Positions 8,897 through 17,468 of a stretch of 64,000 bases of DNA are shown here, piece by piece. The stretch's first letter is position 1. Every line of letters starts with the position of its first letter. Origin of the DNA: Methylobacterium bullatum (GTDB taxonomy: Bacteria; Pseudomonadota; Alphaproteobacteria; Rhizobiales; Beijerinckiaceae); contig LR743504.1 of the NCBI GenBank assembly GCA_902712845.1, positions 1,772,001-1,836,000 of the forward strand, read 5' to 3'. The notes below the pieces were generated by a model. The model saw only the letters and a list, made by a program, of their open reading frames with translations. It searched no databases and was not told the DNA's origin. Position numbers and translations under genes: made by a program.

Positions 8897-9640
8897 ATGA
8901 CCCGCGACGAGATCCTGCACGTCCCCTCGATGCCCGCCTTCAGCCCGAGCTATCCGCGCGGGCCGTATCGCTTCCTCAGGCGGGAATACCTCATCATCAC
9001 CTACGAGACCGATGCGGAGGCCCTGAGAAGGGCGCTGCCGGAGCCCCTGGAGCCGCACCCCGAGAACCTCGTCTATTACGAGTGGATGAAGATGCCGGAT
9101 TCCTCCGGCTTCGGCGATTACGAGGAGAGTGGCTCGGGCGCCATCGCCACCTATAACGGCGAGGCCTGCAACTTCTCGATCCAGATGTATCTCGACGACG
9201 AGCCGCCGATCACCGCCGGCCGCGAGATCTGGGGCTTCCCGAAGAAATGGGGCGTGCCGCGCCTCAAGGTCACGAAGGACACCCTCACCGGCACCCTCCA
9301 TTACGACGAGGAGCGGGTGGCGATGGGCACCATGACCTACAAGCACAAGAGCCTGGAGAACGAGCTCGACACGGTGAAGGCCGGTCTCGGCCGGCTCAAC
9401 GTGAATCTCAAGCTTCTTCCCGACGTCACCGGCGCCCCGAAGGTGGCCCAGCTCGTGGGCTATCGCCTGGAGGACATCACCGTCCACGGCGCCTGGGACG
9501 GCGAAGCCCGTCTCGACCTGATCCCGCACGTGAACTGCCGGGTCGCCGACCTGCCGGTGAAGCGCATCGTCGGCGGCCGGCACATGATCGTCGACTTCAC
9601 CTTGCCCTACGGGCGGGTGCTGCACGACTATCTCGCCTGA
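8897..9640 (+). CDS. adc: Acetoacetate decarboxylase
   Basis: Converts acetoacetate to acetone and CO2 through a Schiff-base lysine. The active-site segment GREIWGFPKKWG is present, with the catalytic Lys at about residue 116 next to Lys117, which lowers its pKa in characterised enzymes. The 247-residue length matches the family. The ATG at 8897 was chosen over far-upstream in-frame starts that overlap the patatin gene. It lies between the patatin-like lipase and bdhA, consistent with disposal of PHB-derived acetoacetate. Some family members act on other keto acids, so substrate is probable rather than proven. Confidence 0.9.
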   Translation: MTRDEILHVPSMPAFSPSYPRGPYRFLRREYLIITYETDAEALRRALPEPLEPHPENLVYYEWMKMPDSSGFGDYEESGSGAIATYNGEACNFSIQMYLDDEPPITAGREIWGFPKKWGVPRLKVTKDTLTGTLHYDEERVAMGTMTYKHKSLENELDTVKAGLGRLNVNLKLLPDVTGAPKVAQLVGYRLEDITVHGAWDGEARLDLIPHVNCRVADLPVKRIVGGRHMIVDFTLPYGRVLHDYLA

Positions 9641-9666
9641 TCGCTCAGTTGACCCGAGAGGCTTCC

Positions 9667-10452
9667 ATGATCCTGACATCCAAGACCGCCGTCGTCACGG
9701 GGTCCACCAGCGGCATCGGCCTCGCCTATGCCCGTGCCTTTGCCAAGGAGGGCGCCAACGTCGTCATCAACGGCTTCGGTAAGCCCGAGGACATCGAGAA
9801 GGAGCGCGCCGGGATCGAGACCGATTTCGGTGTGAAGGCCGCCTATTCCCCGGCCGACCTGACGAAGCCCGGCGAGATCGAGGGGCTGATCCGGCTGGGC
9901 GAAGAGACGTTCGGTTCGGTCGACGTGCTCGTGAACAATGCCGGCGTCCAGTTCGTCTCGCCGATCGAGGATTTTCCGCCGGAGAAATGGGAGCAGATCA
10001 TCGCGCTCAACCTCTCCTCGGCCTTCTACACCATGCGCTACGCCATCCCCGGGATGAAGGCGCGGGGATGGGGCCGCATCATCAATACCGCCTCTGCCCA
10101 TTCCCTCGTGGCTTCACCGTTCAAGTCGGCCTACGTCTCGGCCAAGCACGGCATCGCCGGCCTGACCAAGACCGCGGCCCTCGAACTCGCCACCCACGGC
10201 ATCACCGTCAATTGCATCTCGCCGGGCTATGTCTGGACGCCGCTGGTCGAGGCGCAGATCCCCGATACGATGAAGGCGCGGGGCCTGACCAAAGAGCAGG
10301 TCATGAACGACGTGCTGCTGGCGGCCCAGCCAACCAAGGAATTCGTGACGGTGGAGCAGGTGGCGGCTTTGGCCGTGTTCCTGTGTTCTGACGGCGCCAG
10401 CCAGATCACCGGGGCCAACATCCCGATGGATGGCGGCTGGACCGCGCAGTAG
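9667..10452 (+). CDS. bdhA: 3-hydroxybutyrate dehydrogenase (SDR)
   Basis: NAD-dependent classical short-chain dehydrogenase that oxidises (R)-3-hydroxybutyrate to acetoacetate, the step after PHB depolymerisation. The coenzyme motif is TGSTSGIG near the N-terminus, NNAG is present, and the active site has Ser in NTASAHS and the YVSAK Tyr-Lys pair. The C-terminus GANIPMDGGWTAQ is typical of this dehydrogenase. The protein is 261 residues. The start ATG follows 26 bases after adc, and the product is the substrate of the adc product. A perfect 13-bp hairpin lies 12 bases after the stop. Confidence 0.93.
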   Translation: MILTSKTAVVTGSTSGIGLAYARAFAKEGANVVINGFGKPEDIEKERAGIETDFGVKAAYSPADLTKPGEIEGLIRLGEETFGSVDVLVNNAGVQFVSPIEDFPPEKWEQIIALNLSSAFYTMRYAIPGMKARGWGRIINTASAHSLVASPFKSAYVSAKHGIAGLTKTAALELATHGITVNCISPGYVWTPLVEAQIPDTMKARGLTKEQVMNDVLLAAQPTKEFVTVEQVAALAVFLCSDGASQITGANIPMDGGWTAQ

Positions 10453-10464
10453 CCGACACAGAAA

Positions 10465-10494
10465 GCCCTGCCTCGCCGGAGGGCGAGGCAGGGC
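10465..10494. terminator. Bidirectional terminator hairpin between bdhA and the CsbD-like gene
   Basis: A perfect 13-bp stem (GCCCTGCCTCGCC with its complement, loop GGAG) sits between two convergent genes. On the minus strand it is followed by TTTC, a short T-run, so it may best serve the CsbD-like gene. Confidence 0.75.
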
Positions 10495-10521
10495 GATCGA
10501 TTGGTAACCGGCGGTGAAGGC

Positions 10522-10866
10522 TCAGCGGCGGCCGTGCAGCAGCAGGGCGAGGCCGTAGCCGACGGCTCCGGCGATCACCAGGGCGATGAGCGGGTTCTCC
10601 TCGACGCGGCTCTCCACCGCGCGGGCGCCGTCGCGGACATAGGAGCCGCCGCGATCGTAGGCCTCGCCAGCGTAATCCGAGACGTTGCCGGCGACATCGC
10701 GCAGAGTGTCCTTGGCCTGGCCGTAGACCTCCTGGGCGCGGCCTTCGGCCTCGCGGTAGCGGCCTTCAGCCGAGGTCCGCGACGATCCGACGGTATCGCC
10801 GATGGCACTCTGTGCACGGCCGCCGAGGTCCTTGGCCGCTCCGACGACCCGATCCGTATCAACCAT
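10522..10866 (-). CDS. CsbD/DUF883-like stress protein with C-terminal membrane anchor
   Basis: A 114-residue protein. Residues 5-85 are Ala/Gly/Arg/Asp-rich amphipathic helix with CsbD-like repeats (VVGAAKDLGGRAQSAIGD and AEGRAQEVYGQAKD). The C-terminus EENPLIALVIAGAVGYGLALLLHGRR is a hydrophobic glycine-zipper anchor like that of ElaB/YgaM (DUF883) proteins, which attach to the inner membrane and bind ribosomes under stress. The ATG at 10866 is fixed by a strong AAGGAGC site 7 bases upstream. Induction by general stress is known for such families and only inferred here. Confidence 0.8.
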   Translation of the reverse strand: MVDTDRVVGAAKDLGGRAQSAIGDTVGSSRTSAEGRYREAEGRAQEVYGQAKDTLRDVAGNVSDYAGEAYDRGGSYVRDGARAVESRVEENPLIALVIAGAVGYGLALLLHGRR

Positions 10867-10959
10867 TGGTCTGCTCCTTGAGAATCGACAACGCGTGATC
10901 GGCGCTTCCAAGGCGGCGCCCGCATCCGATGCTCACAGAACGTGCGAAGTGGCCGAAGG

Positions 10960-10980
10960 GCACCATGGCGGTGCGTTTTT
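10960..10980 (+). terminator. Orphan intrinsic terminator on the plus strand
   Basis: Stem GCACC / GGTGC with an ATGGC loop, then G and five Ts (10976-10980). No plus-strand gene lies upstream before bdhA, whose own hairpin is 480 bases away, so this terminator has no obvious client gene. Confidence 0.45.
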
Positions 10981-10994
10981 GTTGGCGGCGCGGT

Positions 10995-11627
10995 TTACGC
11001 AGGGTTCTTGCGCCGGGAGGCCACGAGCATCAGACGTCCTACCTTGGCCACCGCCCGCGGCAGCGCGGCGGAGGGATCGCGCCGTCCGATGGCCGGCCCG
11101 GACCTGCGTCGCCAGCCGGGTATTGGCGGGGGAATGTGCAGGAACAGGACCGGGCAGGTCTCCGCCAGCGCGCGAAAGTAGCTGGCATTGCAGAGGTATC
11201 GCCCGGCATTCACGGACGGGATCGCGGTGACCCCGTGACGCCGCAGGGCGACGAGGGCGCGGCCCGCGATCGGCGCCCTGCGCTGCGCCGGTCCGTCTCC
11301 GTCTAGGTGGAGGGTTGCGGGCATTCGCCCCGAAGCATCGGGAAACAGCCGGCTCGCCCGGTTGACGGCGCGAGCCTCGACGCGAACGCGTTCGGCTCGG
11401 CCGGCGACGCCGATCATCAGCACCGCGGCCGGCCTCTCGGCAAGGGCCGGCTCCAGCATCTCGGGGATCGCCGCATAGGCGGTGCGCAGGATCAGCGTGC
11501 GCACCGGGAACCCCGCGATGCCATGCCGGCCGATCCTTCCGACCTGCCGGGCGAGTTGCTCGCTCGGGTTGCGCGGCATGCCGGGAAAAGGGCCGAAGCC
11601 GGTGACGAGGAGATGCCCCCGCGTCAC
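10995..11627 (-). CDS. Pyroglutamyl-peptidase I-like (C15) cysteine peptidase
   Basis: A 210-residue protein of the C15 family, which removes N-terminal pyroglutamate from peptides. The opening VTGFGPFPGMPRNPS matches the family signature. The three catalytic positions are visible: Glu in VEARAVN, Cys in NAGRYLCNASYF and His in FLHIPP. The GTG start at 11627 overlaps the meaB stop by 4 bases (GTGA), implying translational coupling. The loop before the Cys (PSVNAG rather than the usual S-x-DAG) and the long basic C-terminus are divergent, so substrate preference may differ from standard Pcp. Confidence 0.78.
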   Translation of the reverse strand: MTRGHLLVTGFGPFPGMPRNPSEQLARQVGRIGRHGIAGFPVRTLILRTAYAAIPEMLEPALAERPAAVLMIGVAGRAERVRVEARAVNRASRLFPDASGRMPATLHLDGDGPAQRRAPIAGRALVALRRHGVTAIPSVNAGRYLCNASYFRALAETCPVLFLHIPPPIPGWRRRSGPAIGRRDPSAALPRAVAKVGRLMLVASRRKNPA

Positions 11628-12616
11628 AGTCCGATCAGCGTCGCGATGGCCTCTGCGCCGGCGGCCGGGGAGGATTCGCCCCGTGCCACGCCGGCTTCCG
11701 CCTCCGCGGTCTGCTTGCGCACCTCGGGCGAGCCGACGAGGCGCTGGTGCAGGCGCTCGTGGACGAGGGCCCACATCCACTTCACGTCCTGCGCCCGGCG
11801 CTTCTTGGCGATCTCGCCGGTGGCGGTGAGCTTGTTGCGGTGATCGACTACTTTTTCCCATAGCGCGTCGAGGCGCTTGTTGCTGAGCCCGGAGATCGTG
11901 ACGACGGGGGGCGTCCAGCTTGAACTCGGAGCGCTGAGGATGTGGAGCGCGGCCCGGTATTCACCGGCCGCCGCGTTGGCCCGGCGCTCGCCCTCGCCGT
12001 CGTCGGCCTTGTTCACCGCGATCATGTCGGCGAGTTCGAGGATGCCCTTCTTGATGCCCTGCAACTCGTCGCCGGCGCCGGGCAGCATCAGCACCAGGAA
12101 GAAATCGGTGAGGTCGGCCACCGCCGTCTCCGACTGGCCGACGCCCACCGTCTCCACCAGGATGACGTCGAATCCGGCCGCTTCGCAGAGAAGCATGGTC
12201 TCGCGGGTCTTGGCCGCGACGCCGCCGAGGGTGCCCGATGAGGGGGAGGGGCGGATGAAGGCGTTGGGATCGAGCGCGAGCTGCGCCATCCGGGTCTTGT
12301 CGCCGAGGATCGACCCGCCGGTGCGGCTGGAGGAGGGGTCCACCGCCAGCACCGCGACCTTGTGCCCGGCGGCCGTGAGGTTGGCGCCGAGATTGTCGAT
12401 CGTGGTGGATTTGCCGACCCCCGGCACCCCGGTGATGCCGACGCGGATCGCCGTGCCAGTCTGCGGCAGCACCGCATCGATGAGGTCGCGCGCCGCCGCC
12501 CGGTGATCGGCCCGTTTCGATTCGGCCAGGGTGATCGCCCGCGCCAGAGCCGCACGGTCACCCGCGAGCAGCCGCTCGCGCAGGGAATCGAGGTCGAGGG
12601 AAGGAGGAAGAGCCAT
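11624..12616 (-). CDS. meaB: Methylmalonyl-CoA mutase-associated GTPase MeaB
   Basis: G3E P-loop GTPase that chaperones adenosylcobalamin-dependent methylmalonyl-CoA mutase, gating cofactor loading and protecting the enzyme; in methylotrophs it belongs to the ethylmalonyl-CoA pathway. Visible motifs: Walker A GVPGVGKST (about 63-71), DPSSSRTGGSILGDKTRM, ETVGVGQSE, and NKAD as the base-specificity motif. The C-terminal dimerisation arm is KKRRAQDVKWMWALVHERL. The 330-residue length and the N-terminus LDLDSLRERLLAGDRAALARAI strongly resemble the Methylobacterium protein, which guided choice of ATG 12616 over 12628. It heads an operon with the C15 peptidase. Confidence 0.96.
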   Translation of the reverse strand: MALPPSLDLDSLRERLLAGDRAALARAITLAESKRADHRAAARDLIDAVLPQTGTAIRVGITGVPGVGKSTTIDNLGANLTAAGHKVAVLAVDPSSSRTGGSILGDKTRMAQLALDPNAFIRPSPSSGTLGGVAAKTRETMLLCEAAGFDVILVETVGVGQSETAVADLTDFFLVLMLPGAGDELQGIKKGILELADMIAVNKADDGEGERRANAAAGEYRAALHILSAPSSSWTPPVVTISGLSNKRLDALWEKVVDHRNKLTATGEIAKKRRAQDVKWMWALVHERLHQRLVGSPEVRKQTAEAEAGVARGESSPAAGAEAIATLIGL

Positions 12617-12847
12617 GAACCCCTTCATGCCGGGCCGGCCCGGTTTCGTCGAGGGGGCGCGTGTCGTTGCACCGGGATCCCTGGCGCGGGAGTACCTGTA
12701 GCCACCGGGCCACGGACCGGGCTCTGCCCGCAATTCACATCGCCTCCCGCCACGCCCGCGCCCTGCCATGGTCACGATCGTCGCCGACAGGGTAGGACGA
12801 GAGAGCCGGGACCGAGCGCCGGGCCATCACGGGGCCGTCGACACGCC

Positions 12848-13900
12848 ATGATCCGAAACCGCATGCCGGGAGCGCCATCGCAGACCCGCCGCTCGCTGAT
12901 CCGCGGCGCCGCCCTCCTGGGCGTCGCGGGCCTTACCCCGGGCCTCGCCGGCTGCGTCACCGACGGGCTCGTCACCGGGGGCACCGGTCCCGAACGGCAA
13001 TCGAACCTCGACGTCAGCCCGATCCTGCTGGTGGCGACCACCCGCAAGCCCGTGGGCAGCCCGCCCAAGAGCCCGTATTTCAGCTCCGAGCGCGGTCGCG
13101 GTCTGAGCTTTGCGGAAGTCCGTCTCTCGGCCCCCGATCGGTCGCTCATCGGCAAGGTCTCCTCCGTGGTGAGCGGGGACTGGGCGGTGACGGCGGTGCC
13201 GCAGGTCGAGACCGGACCCGGCGCGGCGGCGGCCTTCACCCAGGCCGCCTTCGGGCGCGACGTGCTGATCTACGTCCACGGTTACCGAGAGAGCTTCGCT
13301 TCCGCGGCGGTGAGCGCGGCGCGCCTGTCGGACGGCATCCGTTTCCGTGGCGCCTCGGCCCTGTTCACCTGGCCGTCCGCCGCCGCCACCTTCGATTACG
13401 GCTACGACCGCGAGAGCGCCCTGTGGTCGCGCGATGCGTTCGAGGATCTCCTCAAGGCGCTGGCGGGTTCGCCCTCCGGTGGGCGCATCAACATCGTCGC
13501 CCATTCCATGGGGACGCTGCTGACCCTGGAGACCATCCGCATGCTGCGCGCCGAGGCCGGCGAGGCGGCGATGGCACGCATCGGCGCCATCGTGCTCGCC
13601 GCCCCCGACATCGACATCGACCTGTTCACCGGGGCGGTGGAGCGGATGGGACCGGACGTGTCGAAGATCACCGTCATCTCCTCCACCAAGGACCGGGCGC
13701 TGGAACTCTCCGGTGCCATCGCGGGTGGCGTCGTGCGTGCGGGCGCAGCCGACCGCGAGCGCCTCGAGGCCCTCGGGGTCCGCGTGGCCGACGCCTCCGA
13801 TTACGGCGGCGGCCTGATCAACCACGACCTGTTCCTGTCGAATCCGGAGGTCCAGGGTGTGGTCAAGCGCGCCATCGGCCGGGCGGCGGGCGGCGCCTGA
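12848..13900 (+). CDS. Tat/lipobox alpha/beta hydrolase (DUF900-type esterase)
   Basis: A 350-residue exported hydrolase. The N-terminus has a twin-arginine sequence (QTRRSLIRG, Arg14-Arg15), a hydrophobic stretch and a lipobox LAGC (Cys36), so it is probably a Tat-exported lipoprotein. The core is the DUF900 alpha/beta hydrolase fold: VLIYVHGYRESFASAA for the oxyanion strand, LFTWPSA, and the nucleophile elbow AHSMG (Ser220). A terminal His occurs in GLINHDLFLSNP. Substrate is unknown; envelope esterase or lipase is the most that can be said. It stands alone between divergent meaB and the acidic protein gene. Confidence 0.82.
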   Translation: MIRNRMPGAPSQTRRSLIRGAALLGVAGLTPGLAGCVTDGLVTGGTGPERQSNLDVSPILLVATTRKPVGSPPKSPYFSSERGRGLSFAEVRLSAPDRSLIGKVSSVVSGDWAVTAVPQVETGPGAAAAFTQAAFGRDVLIYVHGYRESFASAAVSAARLSDGIRFRGASALFTWPSAAATFDYGYDRESALWSRDAFEDLLKALAGSPSGGRINIVAHSMGTLLTLETIRMLRAEAGEAAMARIGAIVLAAPDIDIDLFTGAVERMGPDVSKITVISSTKDRALELSGAIAGGVVRAGAADRERLEALGVRVADASDYGGGLINHDLFLSNPEVQGVVKRAIGRAAGGA

Positions 13901-14046
13901 GCGCTGCACCGCAACGGACAACGCAAGAGGTCTTGTCTTGAGGTCTTGGCCTCGGCCCCGTTCGCCCCTACACGGGCGGCTGTCGGGCTGACGATTCCCA
14001 CGCCGACGCGGCCGCCTCCCGGCGCGCCCAGAATGAGGATTGTGCG

Positions 14047-14409
14047 ATGTTCACACTCGATATCGATGGCGTGGCCATCGCGGTCATCAACGGGACCGAA
14101 GAGACGGCTCGCGACCTGTTCACCTGCGACGGCTTCAAGGAAGACATCCAGGCGATGAAGAGCGACGGCAAGGTGCTGTGGAACGGTACCTCCGAGCTCA
14201 AGATCCGCCCCGCCACCGAGGACGAGATCGAGATCTTCGAGGATGCCCTGGCCGAGGACGATTCGGAGGAGGACGCCCCCTTCGAGCCCGACATGCGCCA
14301 CGCCAAGAGCGCCGAAGAGCCCGACGAGGACGAGGATGAAGACGGCGAGGACGACGCCGACATCGTGTTCCTCGTCGATATCGACGAGGATGCCGGCCTC
14401 GATTCCTAA
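14047..14409 (+). CDS. Acidic hypothetical protein (120 aa)
   Basis: A 120-residue protein of unknown function. Residues 1-60 look folded (FTLDIDGVAIAVINGTEETARDLF), while residues 60-120 are extremely acidic with long Asp/Glu runs and end in a short hydrophobic segment (DIVFLVDIDEDAG). No signal peptide or membrane segment. Strong third-position GC bias supports real coding. A G/C-rich hairpin (14444-14465) follows it. The composition suggests a protein- or cation-binding cytosolic factor, but that is only a guess. Confidence 0.72.
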   Translation: MFTLDIDGVAIAVINGTEETARDLFTCDGFKEDIQAMKSDGKVLWNGTSELKIRPATEDEIEIFEDALAEDDSEEDAPFEPDMRHAKSAEEPDEDEDEDGEDDADIVFLVDIDEDAGLDS

Positions 14410-14443
14410 GGCCTGATCCCGCAGGATCTTCTGCCGCCGACCG

Positions 14444-14465
14444 CCTCGCCCGGACACGGGCGGGG
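14444..14465 (+). terminator. Candidate terminator hairpin
   Basis: Stem CCTCGCCCG with CGGGCGGGG (loop GACA, one T-G pair) starting 35 bases after the acidic-protein stop, followed by CTTTG. Plausible but with only a short T-run. Confidence 0.5.
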
Positions 14466-14579
14466 CTTTGTATCGGGATCCCTCCTGGCATCCGTTGACG
14501 GCGGTTCTCGCGATCTGCCCCTGATCCCCTCGGGGCAGGCCGACGCCGGCAGCGGGGCCCGGCACAGAGCGAGGACCGT

Positions 14580-14954
14580 ATGACTTTCCGCTTCGAACAC
14601 CTCCACCTTCGCAGTCAGGACGCCGTGACGGCCGCCGGTTTCTACGTGGAGACCTTCGGCGCCCGTGAGATCGCCCGCGAAGGTGCGCCGTCCGTGACGC
14701 GCGTCGTCCTCGACCTGTCGGGGCTCATCCTCTTCATCGAGCACGCGCCCGAGGCCGCCCCCGCCGCCAAGCCGCCGAACCGGGGCATCGAGCATATCGG
14801 CCTGGCCGTCGACGACATCGAGAGCACGGTCGCCGATCTGAAGCGGCGCGGTGTCGCCTTCGTCATCGACATCACCGATGTCCGCCCCGGGCTTCGCACC
14901 GCGTTTCTCGACGGACCGGACGGGGTCCGGATCGAGCTGTTGCAGCGCGGCTGA
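14580..14954 (+). CDS. VOC/glyoxalase-fold protein
   Basis: A 124-residue vicinal-oxygen-chelate protein made of two beta-alpha-beta-beta-beta repeats. Candidate metal ligands sit at the expected positions: His7/His9 in FEHLHL, Glu54 in LFIEH, His72 in IEHIGLAVDD and Glu119 in VRIELLQ, the glyoxalase I arrangement. Substrate cannot be read from sequence; family members include glyoxalase I, dioxygenases and resistance proteins. The 5-base gap to the convergent L,D-transpeptidase gene leaves no room for a terminator. Confidence 0.85.
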   Translation: MTFRFEHLHLRSQDAVTAAGFYVETFGAREIAREGAPSVTRVVLDLSGLILFIEHAPEAAPAAKPPNRGIEHIGLAVDDIESTVADLKRRGVAFVIDITDVRPGLRTAFLDGPDGVRIELLQRG

Positions 14955-14959
14955 TCCGG

Positions 14960-16477
14960 TCAGTTCGCGGCCGGTCGCGCCGCCTTCTGCGGGATCGGGC
15001 CGGGCGGCACCGGGGCGTTGCCCGGAGCCTTCGCCGGAGCGGCGGGCGCCGCCTTCTTCGGTGTGATGGAGCCCGTCATGACCGCGTCCCGCATCGGCAC
15101 CGCCGGCGAATCGATGCCATAGATGTCGTCGCGGAAATGCGCGCGGCCGTCCGGGGTGGCGTAGCCGGTGAGATAGACGAAGGTGACCGGGATCTGTTTC
15201 GGCAGCTTGATGTCGAGCCGCTCGTTGGTGGCGATGTTGGCCTCGATCTCCATCGGCCCCCAGGTCGAGCCGGGGCCGCTTGGGCCGGGAGTGCCCTCCA
15301 GCAGCCAGCCCGCCAGTTCCTTCACCTGGGCCACCCGCACGCAACCATGCGAGTGGAACCGGACCTCCCGCGCAAACAGCGATTTCGAGGGCGTGTCGTG
15401 CATGTACACGGCCTGCTTGTTCGGCATGTCGATGCGGACCTGCCCCAGCGAGTTGTCGAGGCCGGAATCCTGGCGCAGCGTGTAGTTTGCGGCCTTCTCG
15501 CCGGCCCAGTCGATGGTCGTCGGATCGACCTCGACACCGCCGGGGCCGAGGATGCGGATCCGCTCGCGGGCGAGATAGCCCGGGTCTTTGCGCATTTTGG
15601 GGATGATCTCCTTCTTGATGATGGAGACCGGCAGGGTCCAGGTCGGGTTGAGGTTCACGTCGGTGATGCGCGCTTCGATCCGCGGCGTCGCCTTGTCGGG
15701 CTTGCCGACCACGGCCACGTAGCGGCGCACCACGACGCCGTTCTCCACCGCCTCCACGGCGGCCGACGGGATGTTCACCACCACGTAACGGTCGCCGTAG
15801 GGAAAGTTGGAGCCGATCTGCCGCGCGGCCGAGGCCGAGAGCTGGCGCTGGCGGGTCGCCGCCGGCACGTTGAGGGCGGTCACCGTCTGGCGGCCGACCG
15901 TGCCGGTCTCGGGCAGTCCGTGGCGCGCCTGGAATGCTTTCACCGCCGAGACGAGGATGGGGTCGAGCACGTCGGAGCTCGGCACGCCGGCCGGCAGGTC
16001 GCCGGTGAGGACGAGGTGCTGGCGAAGCGCCGGAATGTTCGGGTCGCGGGCACCCGGCTTGATCGTCAGGTCGGCGGGCAGGGTCCCCCAGCCGCCGGCA
16101 TCGACGATGGCCTGGTAGCGCTCGGCCATGCGGAACGTGTCGATGAAGGTCGAGGGCGCCAGCGTCGGGACCGGGTCGTCCGAGACCCGCGCCACCACGA
16201 GGGGAGGCAGTTCGCGGGATTTCTTCGGCGCCGCCGGTGCCGGTTCCGCGCCTTGCGCCAGCGGGGCCGCATTCGCGGGCGCCGCCTGGTCGGGCTTCGG
16301 CGGGGCGTCGGATCTCTGACCGGCCTCGGCCTTCGGAGCAGGCTTGGCGGCAGCCGGCGGCGCCTCCGGGAGAACCGGAGCCGGTTCGGCGCCAGCGCCG
16401 GTCAGGCACAGCATCAGCGCCAGCGGCGACAGGCCGGCTTTCAGGATCGACGGGAACACGACGCAACGCGACGACAC
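14960..16477 (-). CDS. L,D-transpeptidase, YcbB/LdtD type
   Basis: A 505-residue periplasmic peptidoglycan cross-linking enzyme. It starts with GTG and a signal peptide (residues 1-30), continues with a Pro/Ala/Lys-rich linker to about residue 75, a peptidoglycan-binding-like domain (LRQHLVLTGDLP...VKAFQARHGLPETGTVGRQTVTALN) and then the YkuD catalytic domain with RFHSHGCVRV, holding the active His and Cys. YcbB-type enzymes make 3-3 cross-links and give beta-lactam bypass. This is the second L,D-transpeptidase in the window and from a different subgroup than the one at 4563-6119. Confidence 0.92.
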   Translation of the reverse strand: MSSRCVVFPSILKAGLSPLALMLCLTGAGAEPAPVLPEAPPAAAKPAPKAEAGQRSDAPPKPDQAAPANAAPLAQGAEPAPAAPKKSRELPPLVVARVSDDPVPTLAPSTFIDTFRMAERYQAIVDAGGWGTLPADLTIKPGARDPNIPALRQHLVLTGDLPAGVPSSDVLDPILVSAVKAFQARHGLPETGTVGRQTVTALNVPAATRQRQLSASAARQIGSNFPYGDRYVVVNIPSAAVEAVENGVVVRRYVAVVGKPDKATPRIEARITDVNLNPTWTLPVSIIKKEIIPKMRKDPGYLARERIRILGPGGVEVDPTTIDWAGEKAANYTLRQDSGLDNSLGQVRIDMPNKQAVYMHDTPSKSLFAREVRFHSHGCVRVAQVKELAGWLLEGTPGPSGPGSTWGPMEIEANIATNERLDIKLPKQIPVTFVYLTGYATPDGRAHFRDDIYGIDSPAVPMRDAVMTGSITPKKAAPAAPAKAPGNAPVPPGPIPQKAARPAAN

Positions 16478-16621
16478 GGGCAGCCCTCGTGAGCAGACAG
16501 AGCCGGATCATGCGGGCGGGATGGTTACCAAGTTCCTCCCCCTCCGTGCCCGACGGCCCTGACAAAACGGGACACCCCGCCCTACCTCCCGGCCAACCCG
16601 AACCGCAGAGGAGACCGTGCC

Positions 16622-17455
16622 ATGATTCATCATTCCGCGATCCGCAGAGGCGGCACGGCCGTCGTGACGGGAGCCGCGAGCGGGATCGGGCTCGCCGCCG
16701 CCAGGCGGTTTGCCGCCTCCGGCATGAGGCTCGTCCTCGCCGACCTGCCCGGCGAGGCGCTGGAGACGGCGCGCGCGGAAATCGCGGCGACCGGCGCGGA
16801 CGTCCTCGCCCGTCCCACCGATGTCGGCCGCCGCGAGGAGATGGATGCTCTGCGTGAGGCGGCGGGCGATGCGCCCGCGCTCGTCATGCTCAATGCCGGG
16901 ATCGAGGCCGGAGGTCGCCTGTTCTCGGACGACGCGACCTGGCGGCGCATCCTCGACACCAACCTCTGGGGCGTCGTCAACGGCATCCAGGCCTTCGTTC
17001 CGGGGATGATCGAGGCGGGCGAGCCCGGCGCGGTCATCGTCACCGGCTCGAAACAGGGGATCACCACGCCGCCGGGCAACACGCCCTACAACGTCTCGAA
17101 GGCGGGGGTGAAGGTGGTCACGGAAGCCCTCGCGCACGACCTTCGCGGCCGGGAGGGCGCGCGGGTCTCCGCCCATCTGCTGATCCCCGGCTTCGTCTTT
17201 ACCGGTCTGACGAAGGCGCGCGGCGTGGCCGAGAAGCCGGACGGCGCCTGGACACCGGAGGAGACGGTGGATTTCATGATCGAGGCGATGGGCCGGGGCG
17301 ATTTCTACATTCTCTGCCCCGACAACGAGACCACCCGCGAGCAGGACGAGCGCCGCATCGCCTGGGCGGCGGGAGACGTCATCGAGAACCGGCCCGCGCT
17401 CTCACGCTGGCATCCGGACTATGCCGAGGCGTTCCGGCAAAGCACCTCCCAGTGA
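16622..17455 (+). CDS. Short-chain dehydrogenase/reductase
   Basis: A 277-residue SDR. The Rossmann coenzyme motif TGAASGIG occurs at about residues 16-23, ADL after beta-strand 2 suggests NAD preference, LNAG replaces the usual NNAG, and the catalytic set is Ser in TGSKQG with the Tyr-Lys pair of PYNVSKAG. The C-terminus (DFYILCPDNETTREQDERRI...NRPALSRWHPDYAEAF) matches a subgroup of uncharacterised SDRs. A GAGGAG site precedes the ATG. Substrate unknown. Confidence 0.88.
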   Translation: MIHHSAIRRGGTAVVTGAASGIGLAAARRFAASGMRLVLADLPGEALETARAEIAATGADVLARPTDVGRREEMDALREAAGDAPALVMLNAGIEAGGRLFSDDATWRRILDTNLWGVVNGIQAFVPGMIEAGEPGAVIVTGSKQGITTPPGNTPYNVSKAGVKVVTEALAHDLRGREGARVSAHLLIPGFVFTGLTKARGVAEKPDGAWTPEETVDFMIEAMGRGDFYILCPDNETTREQDERRIAWAAGDVIENRPALSRWHPDYAEAFRQSTSQ

Positions 17456-17468
17456 CGGGGCGATCACA

